From Nitrospirota bacterium (GTDB lineage: Bacteria; Nitrospirota; 9FT-COMBO-42-15; HDB-SIOI813): a stretch of DNA of 64,000 nucleotides. The first letter of the stretch is position 1, and the number at the start of each line of letters is the position of its first letter. Positions 16,299 to 25,758 of the stretch are shown here, piece by piece. The translations under genes and the position numbers were made by a program. Below the pieces are notes generated by a model, which had not been told where the DNA came from, searched no databases, and saw only the letters and a program-made list of their open reading frames with translations. The stretch spans positions 56,612 to 120,611 of the forward strand of contig JADZCV010000004.1 of the NCBI GenBank assembly GCA_020851375.1, read 5' to 3'.

Positions 16299-17474
16299 AT
16301 GTTTAACCGTCTTATAAATCTTCCCGTTGGAAAACACAGCCTGTTTTTATTTGGGCCTCGTCAGACTGGTAAGACAACATTGGTTCAAACTCTTTTGTCT
16401 GCCGGCATTCCTCATTTTGCCATCAATTTGCTTGATACAGAAACGTTAATAAAATACAGTCGTGAGCCGGCCCTTTTTCTAAAGGAAATCGAATATTGGG
16501 TTAAGAAGCATCCCCGGGGGGTTGTGTTTGTTGACGAGATCCAAAAGATTCCCATCCTTCTGGATCAGATCCATACTATGATTGAAGCCTATAAAGGCCG
16601 TCTAACATTTATAATGACTGGTTCAAGTGCGAGAAAGATTAAACGGGCTCCCGCAAACCTTCTGGCAGGCCGGGCATGGACGTATAAACTGTTTCCGCTG
16701 ACTTATCCTGAGATAGGCGATTACTTCCGCATCGAAGATGTATTGAGATATGGTTCGCTTCCTGTTATTTTTACAATGGAAGATGAAGATCGTGTAAGAA
16801 CACTCAAGGCTTATGCGGATACCTATTTGAAGGAAGAGATACTTGCTGAATCTCTTATCCGTAATGTTCCAGCCTTCAGTCGTTTCCTGGAACTGGCTGC
16901 AGACCAAAGCGGCATGTCTGTTAATTACAATAACTTTGCGAGGGAGACAGGTGTTGCTTCAAAGACTATAAGGGAATACTACCAGGTGCTTGAAGATACC
17001 CTTCTTGCTTTTTCCCTTCAGCCATATTTGAAAAGTGCGCGTAAACGCCTTGTTTCCCACCCAATCTTCTACCTGTTTGATCTCGGGGTTATTAATACAC
17101 TCTGCCGCCGTCTCACGGTTGAACCTGTAAAGGGGACTGAGTTATATGGCCGGTTATTCGAGCATTTCATTATTCTTGAGATTTACCGGCTGAATCACTA
17201 CTCAGAAAAAGACTGGCCAATGTACTACTGGCGCACAGGGCAGGGAGCTGAGGTTGACCTTGTTCTTGAGACAGACAAAGGATTATTGGGAGTGGAAATT
17301 AAAAGCAAAGGCCGTGTTCGCCAGTCCGACCTTCGCGGGCTATTTAATTTTCTTGGAGATTATAAGGGTTCACGTGGGCTTTGCATCACTACCTCTGACC
17401 GTCCCTATGAAGCCGGTGGTATTGAATGCCTCCCATGGCAGAACTTTCTCCAGGAGTATTTTTTTACTCGATAA
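16299..17474 (+). CDS. AAA ATPase with DUF4143 domain
   Basis: 391 residues. Walker A is FGPRQTGKTT (about 18-27), Walker B VVFVDEIQK, and the sensor segment MTGSSARK. The C-terminal DUF4143 region ends with a PD-(D/E)XK-like pattern: AEVDLVLETD, then LLGVEIKSK. It is only distantly similar to the ATPase at 13901. It has its own promoter and lies between two copies of a duplicated glycosyltransferase-end-plus-repeat segment, so it appears to have been inserted into the glycan cluster. Confidence 0.87.
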   Translation: MFNRLINLPVGKHSLFLFGPRQTGKTTLVQTLLSAGIPHFAINLLDTETLIKYSREPALFLKEIEYWVKKHPRGVVFVDEIQKIPILLDQIHTMIEAYKGRLTFIMTGSSARKIKRAPANLLAGRAWTYKLFPLTYPEIGDYFRIEDVLRYGSLPVIFTMEDEDRVRTLKAYADTYLKEEILAESLIRNVPAFSRFLELAADQSGMSVNYNNFARETGVASKTIREYYQVLEDTLLAFSLQPYLKSARKRLVSHPIFYLFDLGVINTLCRRLTVEPVKGTELYGRLFEHFIILEIYRLNHYSEKDWPMYYWRTGQGAEVDLVLETDKGLLGVEIKSKGRVRQSDLRGLFNFLGDYKGSRGLCITTSDRPYEAGGIECLPWQNFLQEYFFTR

Positions 17475-17519
17475 GCCAAAAGCCGGATAAATTAATTCCC
17501 GAAGGCCCTTCAAGTTTAA

Positions 17520-17752
17520 AGATGAATTTATCCATCAGCAAGTGGATCCGGGATGAAGGCTATTAGATTTGCGTCCTGACAAATGCGCATATCACACATT
17601 ATGGCGGGGCTAACATCGGGCCACTGTCGCAGGAACGATTCTCCCAGATCGCCTTTGACGGCGTCCTGAATTATTTCAGGAAACATCAGGGATGGATACG
17701 ATCCGCAATTGTTTACCTTCTTATCAAGATGAATTATTGGGCAAAGATGTAG
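17520..17752 (+). pseudogene. C-terminal remnant of a GT2 glycosyltransferase
   Basis: The translated sequence from 17585 onward (AHITHYGGANIG..., ending KMNYWAKM) matches the end of the intact GT2 at 15156, and similarity continues back to about 17520 with a stop codon (tag) where the intact gene has a glutamate codon. The rest of the gene is missing; the DUF4143 ATPase now occupies that place. From the last third of the remnant onward the two copies are nearly identical. Confidence 0.8.
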
Positions 17753-17805
17753 GCTCGCTTCCGTTTGATCATAATTCTGCTATAGTGGCTTTAATATCAG
17801 ATAAA

Positions 17806-17977
17806 ACGTTATGAGCCTGGGCTCACAGAGATTCATGGAAACGTCATTCCCGCGTAAGCGGGAATCCAGACCGAGGCCTGATTCTGGATTCCCACTTACG
17901 TGGGAATGACGGGTTAAAAATCTTGCGGGGACAGGTTCCGTGGGAATGACGGGTGCGTAGGAGCGTTTTCAGGTGAA
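17806..17977 (+). repeat. Long palindromic repeat, copy B
   Basis: Nearly the same as copy A (16052), including the flanking sequence on its left. It ends tAGGAGcgttttcagGTGAA. The GTG opens a three-codon reading frame (GTG AAT AAA TAG), and the ATG of the next gene follows eight bases after that stop codon. Confidence 0.85.
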
Positions 17978-17988
17978 TAAATAGTGAC

Positions 17989-20900
17989 ATGAAGTCTATT
18001 TGGCGGAATGATTCAGCAGATAAATTCTCTGGCTATAACCTCTGGATGAATAATTTTGCCTTCACAGATAAAAAGCGCAAGCACGTCCTGTCTGAGATCG
18101 AAGGATTTTCCTATAAGCCCTTAATCAGCATTGCAACGCCTGTCTACAATATTGAGGAGGTCTGGCTGGAGAAGTGCATTCAATCCGTTCTTGAGCAGAC
18201 TTATGCGAACTGGGAACTCTGTATCGTGGATGACGCATCAACAAGGGGAGGTCTCCTGGAGACACTCCAGGGATATGCAGATAGGGATGCAAGAATCAGG
18301 CTGAAGTATCTTCCAAAGAATCTTCACATATCAGGCGCCACCAATGAGGCAGTCGGTATGGCCTCAGGAGAGTTCATAGCCCTTCTGGACCACGATGATG
18401 AGCTTCATCCTAATGCGCTGTTTGAGGTCGTAAATCTTCTTCAGTCCGAAAGGGATGCTGACATTATCTATACGGATAACGATATGATCAATACGGACGG
18501 TAAAAGATTCAACCCGAAATTCAAACCGGACTGGAGTCCGGAGCTCTTGCTGTCGTATATGTATATCAGCCATCTGATGGTCTGCAGGACAGCACTTTTA
18601 AGAGATGCGGGCGGCTACAGAAAAGGGTATGAAGGCTCGCAGGATCATGACCTTGCGCTGAGGCTGAGTGAGAAGACGGATAGGATACATCATATCCCAA
18701 AGATCCTCTATCATGCGCGTACCCTGCCGGCGTCTGTATCCGGTTCCGGTGATGCCAAGCCGTATAGCTTTTTATCTGGAATTAAGGCGGTTCAGGATGC
18801 TGTTGCCCGCCGTGGGCTCAATGCAACCGTTGAACGTCCTGATTTTGCAGTAAAGGCAGGCTATGGCATCTATAAGTTGAATTTTAATGATATTGGAAAA
18901 GAAAGGGTCGCGATAATAATCCCTACCAGGGACAAGGCGGATATGCTTAAGAGGTGTATTACAAGTATAGAGGAGAAGACCACGTATAAAAACTACGAGA
19001 TTGTCATTGCTGATGATCAGAGCAGGGAAGAGGCGACCTTGAATTATTTTGGTGCAATCCGTCATAAGGTAATAAATACCGGCGATAGCGGGCATTTTAA
19101 TTTCTCGAAGATTATCAACCGTGCTGTCAGAGGATTAGATGGCGATATTGAATACATCCTGTTCTTAAACAATGACACGGAAGTGCTTTCAGGGAACTGG
19201 CTTGAAGAGATGCTGGGCTGGATGCGGACCTCACGGATTGGGGCTGTGGGTACACGGCTCCTGTATCCGGACAATACGGTTCAGCATGCAGGCATAATCG
19301 CCCCGTTGCACGAGGGGCTCCCAGGGCATGCCTTTAAAACTCTTCCGGCATCTTCGATGGGGTATCTATCCTACGCTAAGGTGGTCAGGAACTATTCTGC
19401 TGTGACCGGCGCCTGTATGCTGACTCGGCGGAGTTATTTCGAAGAGGTGGGAGGATTCGACGAGGAGAAACTGTCTGAGTCTTATAACGATGTGGATTAC
19501 TGTCTGAAGCTAAGAGAGAAGGGGTACAGGATCGTATTTACCCCTTATGCGGAGCTCTATCACTATGAAGGAAAGACGCGCGGCAGGAGGGTGCCTGTCA
19601 GGAATGAATATCATTTCAGGAAGCGGTGGGGCCATATCAGGATAGATCCTTATTACAATCCGAATCTTGAGGGTTGGCTATTCGATGTCAGGAAGGATAT
19701 CCGGGAAGTCCTGCCTGTCAGCCGTAAGATCAGGGTCTTACTGATAACCAATAACCTGAACAGTGAGGGGGCGCCGCTCTCCCTCTTGTCCATTGCAAAG
19801 GGATTGGATAGGGAGAGATACGAAGTCCTTCTGTTTTCACCTGTAGATGGGGTGCTGAAGGAGGCCTGGCGGAATGAAGGGATAGAGGTACTGATCAGAG
19901 AATCAAAGGTGAAAGGGATTGCGGCCGACGAATTTGAGTCTGATATGAAGGGGCTTGCCGGTATGCTCCGCGAACAGGGGATTGATGTCATCTTCTGCAA
20001 TACCCTCGACACATACTACGGGCATCATGTCGCAAGGGCACTGAACATCCCTTCTATATGGTGCATCCGCGAGAGTGTCAATATCAGGAAATATTTCAGG
20101 GAGTATTGCAAGAGCAGGACACTGTCAGGACTGGCTGTCAGGACATATGAGGTTCCGTCTCACCTGATCTTCGTCTCACGTGAGACAGCAAAACTGTACG
20201 GGGATCTGCAAACAAAGGGTTCAGTGAATGTGATCTACAATGGCCTTGAGATGGATGAGATAGAAAAGTACAAGATCGCCTGCTCAAGATCCCAGCTCCT
20301 GAGGGATTATGCGGTACCGGAGGGGAAAAAGGTTATAACAACCGTAGGCCAGACGATCCCGCGCAAGGGGCAGCATATCTTCATCGGGGCTGCTATTTCC
20401 CTCTTAAAGAAGAGGGACGATCTGCTGTTTCTAATTGTCGGAGGCAGAGATTACGATTACCGTGACAGGCTGGAAGAGATGATAAGGCAATCAAAGACGG
20501 GTGACTGTATCAGGATTATCCCTGAGACACAGGATGTCTATCCCTATTACAGGCTATCCGATATCTTCGTCTGCTCTTCCTTTGAGGAATCATTTCCCAG
20601 GGTGGTGCTCGAGGCGATGGCATTTGGCCTCCCGATTGTGGCGACGAATGTCTTTGGTATCAGGGAACAGATTGGAGATAAGAGAGAAGGGCTCCTGGTG
20701 CCGCCTGGCAATCCAGTGCTTCTTTCGAATGCCATAGAATCATTGCTGAATGACGAGGCCAGTGCCATTGAGATGGCAGAGAATGCCTATTACCGGGTTG
20801 TGAACCGCTTTACGTACCAGGACATGATTGCATCTTATGAGAGGTGTATCACAGAATGCATGTTTTTGACTCCAGAGCCTTATGACTTAAGGATCAATAG

Positions 20901-21036
20901 TAGAAAGACGTGGATAGCGATTGACAAGTCTCTCATGCTCCTTGATCAGTATGTGCGATCAGCAGGGAGAAACGGTTACAGGGAGGCGAGCAAGAGGGCG
21001 TTGAGACGGCTTTACCGTTCACTAAAAAAGGCGTGA
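17989..21036 (+). CDS. Three-domain glycosyltransferase (GT2-GT2-GT4)
   Basis: 1015 residues. Domain 1, about 45-270, is GT2 (SIATPVYNIEEVWL, LLDHDDE, IIYTDND). Domain 2, about 305-550, is GT2 (AIIIPTRDKADML, ILFLNNDTEV, CMLTRRSYFEEVGGF). Domain 3, about 580-960, is a GT-B fold GT4 (TVGQTIPRKGQH, EESFPRVVLEAMAFGLP). A single polypeptide with three transferase modules could add several sugars in sequence. The ATG at 17989 lies after repeat copy B, whose AGGAG is rather far upstream (about 20 bases), so initiation may be coupled to a three-codon leader. Its stop overlaps the next start (ATG at 21036). Confidence 0.92.
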   Translation: MKSIWRNDSADKFSGYNLWMNNFAFTDKKRKHVLSEIEGFSYKPLISIATPVYNIEEVWLEKCIQSVLEQTYANWELCIVDDASTRGGLLETLQGYADRDARIRLKYLPKNLHISGATNEAVGMASGEFIALLDHDDELHPNALFEVVNLLQSERDADIIYTDNDMINTDGKRFNPKFKPDWSPELLLSYMYISHLMVCRTALLRDAGGYRKGYEGSQDHDLALRLSEKTDRIHHIPKILYHARTLPASVSGSGDAKPYSFLSGIKAVQDAVARRGLNATVERPDFAVKAGYGIYKLNFNDIGKERVAIIIPTRDKADMLKRCITSIEEKTTYKNYEIVIADDQSREEATLNYFGAIRHKVINTGDSGHFNFSKIINRAVRGLDGDIEYILFLNNDTEVLSGNWLEEMLGWMRTSRIGAVGTRLLYPDNTVQHAGIIAPLHEGLPGHAFKTLPASSMGYLSYAKVVRNYSAVTGACMLTRRSYFEEVGGFDEEKLSESYNDVDYCLKLREKGYRIVFTPYAELYHYEGKTRGRRVPVRNEYHFRKRWGHIRIDPYYNPNLEGWLFDVRKDIREVLPVSRKIRVLLITNNLNSEGAPLSLLSIAKGLDRERYEVLLFSPVDGVLKEAWRNEGIEVLIRESKVKGIAADEFESDMKGLAGMLREQGIDVIFCNTLDTYYGHHVARALNIPSIWCIRESVNIRKYFREYCKSRTLSGLAVRTYEVPSHLIFVSRETAKLYGDLQTKGSVNVIYNGLEMDEIEKYKIACSRSQLLRDYAVPEGKKVITTVGQTIPRKGQHIFIGAAISLLKKRDDLLFLIVGGRDYDYRDRLEEMIRQSKTGDCIRIIPETQDVYPYYRLSDIFVCSSFEESFPRVVLEAMAFGLPIVATNVFGIREQIGDKREGLLVPPGNPVLLSNAIESLLNDEASAIEMAENAYYRVVNRFTYQDMIASYERCITECMFLTPEPYDLRINSRKTWIAIDKSLMLLDQYVRSAGRNGYREASKRALRRLYRSLKKA

Positions 21037-21899
21037 TGCAGGGTCCTGACATATCAATCGTGCTCCTTACGAGGAATGGAGGGAGACAATTCAGAGATTG
21101 CCTGCGTCAGATCTTCAGTCAGGAAATCCATGATTCAGTGGAGGTCGTGGTTGTTGATTCAGGATCCACTGACTCGACACTCGATGAAATAGAGAAATAT
21201 CCGGTCAGACTGTTTCAGATCGAGCCAGGGGATTTTAGATTCGGGTTGACCCGTGATTACGGGTTTTCCCAGGCGCAGGGGCGTATCATCGTTACATTGT
21301 CTCAGGATGCGGTTCCATGCGATAAGTACTGGCTTAGGAACCTGATTGCGCCTTTTAAGAATTCAGACATCGCCGCTGTGCAGGGGGTGGATGTGGAACC
21401 AGATTCTCCTGATGTCTTCTTCTGGGAGAGAAAGGGGCGCTTCTATTTTACCCGGGAGACTAAAAGATGGTTGGATGCGCATGATGGGATAGGGCTCTCT
21501 TTTGTGAATGTCGCAATCAGGAGAGAGGTCTGGGAACGGCATCACTTCGGCGATGTGCCTATGAGCGAAGACAAGGTGTTTCAGAAGATGCTGAAGGAAA
21601 ATAGGTACAGAGTCTATCTGGCAAGAGATGCAAGGGTCTATCACGGACATACGTATACTGTCCGGACACTGATCAACAGGTGTGAGAACGAAGGCCTCGG
21701 CTGGCGATATGCCGGAGTGGATTATCGCTTCTCTGATATGCTCCTGGATCTTCTGTCACCGGGAAAATTCAAGACACTTGCACGCGCGGTCATTCAGGGG
21801 GAATCACTGAATGCCTCCGGGCTCTTATTCCCGTTGATCCGCCCCCTCTGGCTGTTTAAAGGAAACCACTTCACAAAGGGATACAGGTTCTATTCATGA
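21036..21899 (+). CDS. GT2 glycosyltransferase (rhamnosyltransferase-like)
   Basis: 287 residues from the ATG at 21036, which overlaps the preceding TGA; a GTG one codon earlier is possible. GT-A motifs: SIVLLTRNGG, VVVVDSGSTDST, and TLSQDAVP as the metal-binding segment, then FVNVAIRREVWE. The SQDA variant in place of DxD is common in rhamnosyltransferases of the RfbF kind. Tightly packed operon member; the next gene starts 4 bases before its stop. Confidence 0.9.
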   Translation: MQGPDISIVLLTRNGGRQFRDCLRQIFSQEIHDSVEVVVVDSGSTDSTLDEIEKYPVRLFQIEPGDFRFGLTRDYGFSQAQGRIIVTLSQDAVPCDKYWLRNLIAPFKNSDIAAVQGVDVEPDSPDVFFWERKGRFYFTRETKRWLDAHDGIGLSFVNVAIRREVWERHHFGDVPMSEDKVFQKMLKENRYRVYLARDARVYHGHTYTVRTLINRCENEGLGWRYAGVDYRFSDMLLDLLSPGKFKTLARAVIQGESLNASGLLFPLIRPLWLFKGNHFTKGYRFYS

Positions 21900-22813
21900 A
21901 TATCAGCGCCATTGTCTGCACTCATAACCGCAGTGAATTGCTGGGAAGGACGCTTAAGAGCCTGGCAGAGCAGGAATACCCGTCCTCCGGCTACGAGATA
22001 CTGGTGGTGGATAATCTGTCTACGGACAAGACTAAGGATGTTGTCCTTGAGTTTATGGCGAGGTTTAGAGGAAAGGTAATGATCCGGTATATTGTTGAGG
22101 ATAAGATCGGACTGTCTCACGCGAGAAACCGCGGGATTGAGGAGTCAACCGGCGAGATTGTAGCATTTATAGATGATGATGCGAGGGCAGAGAAAAGGTG
22201 GTTATCGGCCTTGCGGAAGGTCTATGAGGATAAGGAGGATGCCATGTGTGTCGGGGGAAAGGTCATCCTTGAGTGGTCATCGCCAGGTCCATCCTGGTGG
22301 AGCAGTGAGATGGACACGCATCTAAGCGCTGTAGATTACGGGGATGCACTAAAGCGCCTCTCATATCCGGAATATCCTTTCGGGACAAATATCTCTTTCA
22401 GTCGCTCTGCAGTAAAGGGCGTCGGGATGTTTAACCCCGGGCTGGGGAGGATTGGAAAGATGCTACTGGCCGGTGAGGAAATAGATATCTGCCTCAATAT
22501 CGAGAAGAAGGGCGGAGTGATCTACTACTGCCCGGACATGGTGGTGTATCACCTGGCTCAACCCGAACGTCTCAATAAAGGGGTAATCAACAAAAGGGCT
22601 TACTGGCATGGAAGGTCCTGCGCCCTTGTCGAGAAGCGGCACTTCGGGGCAAGGAGGGTATTTAATTCAGCAAGGTACATGCTCCGTAAGGCTGCCTTGT
22701 CTATGACAAGAATTTCCGGTGACCCTCAATCAGTTAGCTCCTTATATTACTGCCTCGGCTATCTGCAGCAGGCATGCCTCTTCTGGAAAGGCAACATCAG
22801 GAAAAATGCCTAA
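21896..22813 (+). CDS. GT2 glycosyltransferase
   Basis: 305 residues, starting in an ATGA overlap. GT-A motifs: SAIVCTHNRSELL, LVVDNLSTDKT, GLSHARNRGIE, and AFIDDDARAEK as the DxD segment. The acceptor half contains GTNISFSRSA and LAGEEIDICLNIEKKG. The HARNxG phrase is typical of GT2 enzymes of O-antigen and exopolysaccharide clusters. Sugar specificity cannot be read from the sequence. Its last codons overlap the next gene by eight bases. Confidence 0.9.
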   Translation: MNISAIVCTHNRSELLGRTLKSLAEQEYPSSGYEILVVDNLSTDKTKDVVLEFMARFRGKVMIRYIVEDKIGLSHARNRGIEESTGEIVAFIDDDARAEKRWLSALRKVYEDKEDAMCVGGKVILEWSSPGPSWWSSEMDTHLSAVDYGDALKRLSYPEYPFGTNISFSRSAVKGVGMFNPGLGRIGKMLLAGEEIDICLNIEKKGGVIYYCPDMVVYHLAQPERLNKGVINKRAYWHGRSCALVEKRHFGARRVFNSARYMLRKAALSMTRISGDPQSVSSLYYCLGYLQQACLFWKGNIRKNA

Positions 22814-23747
22814 GGTCAGCGTCATCATCCCTGCTTACAACCGTGCAGGCTACATCATCCAGACACTGCAGAGTGTCTTTGCCCAGACGTTTACTGATTA
22901 TGAGGTGATAGTGATAGATGACGGGTCTACTGATGATACTGAGGATGCGCTAAAGCCCTATTCTGGCAGGATTACCTATATCCGAAAGGCGAATGGCGGT
23001 CAGGGGAGCGCGCGGAATGTTGGGATCAGGATGGCGAAGGGAGAGTATATCGCTTTTCTCGATTCCGATGATCTCTGGCTGCCGGAAAAGCTTAAGACAC
23101 AGGTGACATTTATGGATAACCATCCTGAATACGGGCTGACCTTTTCTGGATGTGAATTTATTGATGATGCCGGTAAGGTGATCGGGGAGTGGTCCAGTCC
23201 ACTCGATTTCAGCTTTGACTCCATCCTCCTCCGCGGGAATTACATCATGATCCCTACTGTGATGGTGAGGAGGGATGTCTTTGATCAGGCAGGGCTCTTT
23301 AATGAGGCGAGAGAACTTATTAGTGTCGAGGATTATGACATGTGGCTTAGGATTGGCCTCACGTACAAGATTGGTTATGTGGACCCGGTCATGGCGAGGT
23401 ACCGGTTTCACAGCGGGAATATAAGCCTGTCAAAGAAAAAGATGCATGGTAAATCAGTGAGCGTGCTCGAAAAGTTTGCGTTGTCGGATGCCATGCCCGA
23501 CAGGGATATGCGGACAAGGGCGCTTAGGTCAGTTGCGATGTGGCTCTTTGAGCAGGGCTGCATGACAGGGGACAGGGCAAGCATGGAGAGGTCAAGGGAT
23601 ATGTTTTTAAGGGTGCTCAGGATGAGACCCTCATTTCTCTTGGGATACCTTTACGTATTCATGTCATTCCTTAATCTGAGATTTGTCAGGTTTCTCAAAG
23701 AGTGTGAATACAGGCTGAGGGGACGCCAGTCCGTCTTTAGATCATGA
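22806..23747 (+). CDS. GT2 glycosyltransferase
   Basis: 313 residues from the ATG at 22806; the longer frame from 22719 only reads through the previous gene. GT-A motifs: VSVIIPAYNRAGYI, VIVIDDGSTDDT, GGQGSARNVGI, AFLDSDDLW and VEDYDMWLRI. The pattern is that of WcaA-like GT2 enzymes. Overlaps both neighbours, so it is translated from the same polycistronic message. Confidence 0.92.
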   Translation: MPKVSVIIPAYNRAGYIIQTLQSVFAQTFTDYEVIVIDDGSTDDTEDALKPYSGRITYIRKANGGQGSARNVGIRMAKGEYIAFLDSDDLWLPEKLKTQVTFMDNHPEYGLTFSGCEFIDDAGKVIGEWSSPLDFSFDSILLRGNYIMIPTVMVRRDVFDQAGLFNEARELISVEDYDMWLRIGLTYKIGYVDPVMARYRFHSGNISLSKKKMHGKSVSVLEKFALSDAMPDRDMRTRALRSVAMWLFEQGCMTGDRASMERSRDMFLRVLRMRPSFLLGYLYVFMSFLNLRFVRFLKECEYRLRGRQSVFRS

Positions 23748-24814
23748 AAATCACATTTCTCCTTCCTGCATGGTGCGACTCTCCTATCGGGGGTTACCGC
23801 GTTGTCTATGAATACTCCAACAGGCTGGCAATGAAGGGGCATTCAGTCACTATAATCCACCCGGCAGGATATGACCCAAGGGTGATAAGCATAGGGCAGG
23901 TTGTGGCCCTGTTTATTGCCGGCGCAGGCAGGCGTCCGGCCCGGGTCAGACCCTCATGGTTTCCATTGGACAGTTCCGTTAATTCTCTGATAACCCCGGG
24001 ATGGGAGGAGAAGTATATACCGGACAACGATGCTGTAATTGCTACGGGCTGGCAGACAGCGGAATGGATGAGCCGCTATCCGGACAGGAAGGGAAAAAAG
24101 TTCTACCTGATTCAGAGCTATGAGACATGGAGCGGGCCTGAAGACAGGGTGAGGGCAACATGGTCTCTCCCATATCACAAGATTGTAATCGCCAAGTGGC
24201 TTCTGGAGCTTGCAGAGGAGATGGGGGTAAAGGGGTTGTCCTATATACCGAACGGGATAGATTTTACAGTTTACAGGGAGACATCTCCAGTCAGAGAGAG
24301 GAATCCCCACAGGTTGTGCATGATCTATCACGTCAATCCGTGCAAGGGGTTTTCCTACGGGCTTGAGGCATTGGAGATGGTCAGGAGGAAATATCCGGAG
24401 TTAGAGGTGGATCTATTCAGCATCCACAGGAAGAGGAAGGAAGTCCCGGAATGGATGCGATATCATTTTAATCCTCCCCAGGGGCGGATCGTTGATATCT
24501 ACAATTCCAGCAGCATCTATGTGAGCCCGAGCCTGATCGAGGGATGGGCCCTGCCGCCGGCAGAGGCAATGTCCTGCGGTTGCGCCCTGGTATCTACGGA
24601 TATAGGCGGTGTCAGGGATTACGCCATTGATAAAGAGACGGCGCTACTCTCGCCGCCGCAGGATGCAGGGGCTATGGCAGAAAACATCATGGCCCTGATC
24701 AGTGACAATTCACTCAGGATCAGGATGGCCGAGAATGGTAAGAGGCATATCCGCAGGTATACGTGGGAGGCTGCCGCAGACCTGCTGGAGGCGTGTGTCA
24801 AATCAATGATATGA
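23744..24814 (+). CDS. GT4 glycosyltransferase
   Basis: 356 residues with a GT-B fold. The N-terminal domain starts ITFLLPAWCDSPIGGYRVV; the C-terminal nucleotide-sugar site shows SLIEGWALPPAEAMSCG, the E-x7-E-like motif of GT4 enzymes, followed by VSTDIGGVRDY. ATGA overlap with the previous stop and again with the next start. It adds one sugar in the polysaccharide pathway; donor unknown. Confidence 0.9.
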   Translation: MKITFLLPAWCDSPIGGYRVVYEYSNRLAMKGHSVTIIHPAGYDPRVISIGQVVALFIAGAGRRPARVRPSWFPLDSSVNSLITPGWEEKYIPDNDAVIATGWQTAEWMSRYPDRKGKKFYLIQSYETWSGPEDRVRATWSLPYHKIVIAKWLLELAEEMGVKGLSYIPNGIDFTVYRETSPVRERNPHRLCMIYHVNPCKGFSYGLEALEMVRRKYPELEVDLFSIHRKRKEVPEWMRYHFNPPQGRIVDIYNSSSIYVSPSLIEGWALPPAEAMSCGCALVSTDIGGVRDYAIDKETALLSPPQDAGAMAENIMALISDNSLRIRMAENGKRHIRRYTWEAAADLLEACVKSMI

Positions 24815-25758
24815 ACAACAGGCAAGGTCAGAATAAACTGCCGAAGGTTTCTGTAATTGTCCTTAACTGGAACGGATACAGTGACACTGCGGAGTGTCTC
24901 CGCTCCCTTGAACGGCTTACCTACCCATCGTGTGAGGTTATTCTTGTTGACAATGGATCAACGGACGGTTCCGTGGCCCGCCTCCGGCAGGAATTTGAAA
25001 AGGTGTTTTATATCGAAAATGACGAGAATCTCGGATTTGCAGAGGGGAATAATATCGGTATCCGTTATGCCTTGCAGCATGGGGCAGGTTATGTATTTCT
25101 CCTGAACAATGATACTGTTATCTCCCCAGGGGCGCTTGATGAGCTGGTACGTGTTGCAGAAGGGGATAGGGCTATCGGTATGGCTGGGCCTGTCATCTAT
25201 GATTATTATGATCCGTCAAGGGTCTGGTTTGCAGGTTCCCATATAGATTACAGGACAGGGCTTACGCCGCACTGGCACGAGGGTGAGAAGAGGGAGAAGG
25301 AGTGGCCTGAGAGCTGGGATGTAGAGCGTCTGAGCGGATGCGCCATGCTGGTAAAGAAAGAGGTGATTGAATCGGTCGGCATGCTCGATGCCGGCTACTT
25401 CCTGTATTACGAGGATACGGACTGGTGTGCGAGGGCAAGACAACATGGCTTCAGGATTGTATGTGCGGGCCATGCACGCGTATTGCACAAGCAGCAGGGC
25501 TCAACTGACCGCGGCGGCTCGCCACTGGTCCATTATTACTGCCAGAGAAACAGGCTACTATTTCTAAAGAAGAATGCAAACATACCGGTGCGCGTCCGGC
25601 TCCACAATGGCTATATCACTGGAGGATACATTTTGCACGCGCTTGGTAAATTACTGGGGATGCGGAATGTACAGTATGAGATCCGGAAGGCGAAATTTCA
25701 GGGGGTAAGGGATTTCTATCTGGGAAGGACAGGCAAACAGCGGGAGGACGCTAAATGA
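24811..25758 (+). CDS. GT2 glycosyltransferase (rhamnosyltransferase-like)
   Basis: 315 residues from the ATG at 24811 in an ATGA overlap; the upstream extension to 24763 is antisense-like read-through of the GT4 gene. GT-A motifs: VSVIVLNWNGYSDTAECL, VILVDNGSTDGS, LGFAEGNNIGI, FLLNNDTVI, and YFLYYEDTDWCARARQHG. The NWNG and ED.DWC phrases are typical of rhamnosyl-type GT2 enzymes. Next gene starts 4 bases before its stop. Confidence 0.92.
   Translation: MNNRQGQNKLPKVSVIVLNWNGYSDTAECLRSLERLTYPSCEVILVDNGSTDGSVARLRQEFEKVFYIENDENLGFAEGNNIGIRYALQHGAGYVFLLNNDTVISPGALDELVRVAEGDRAIGMAGPVIYDYYDPSRVWFAGSHIDYRTGLTPHWHEGEKREKEWPESWDVERLSGCAMLVKKEVIESVGMLDAGYFLYYEDTDWCARARQHGFRIVCAGHARVLHKQQGSTDRGGSPLVHYYCQRNRLLFLKKNANIPVRVRLHNGYITGGYILHALGKLLGMRNVQYEIRKAKFQGVRDFYLGRTGKQREDAK

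Noticed and set aside
16052..17977. Repeat copies A and B as terminal inverted repeats of a transposon carrying the DUF4143 gene
   Set aside because: They are in direct, not inverted, orientation, include glycosyltransferase sequence on their left, and no transposase is present.
22950..23411. A 153-codon minus-strand frame opposite a GT2 gene
   Set aside because: It overlaps a well-supported glycosyltransferase entirely and has no domain pattern or ribosome site.
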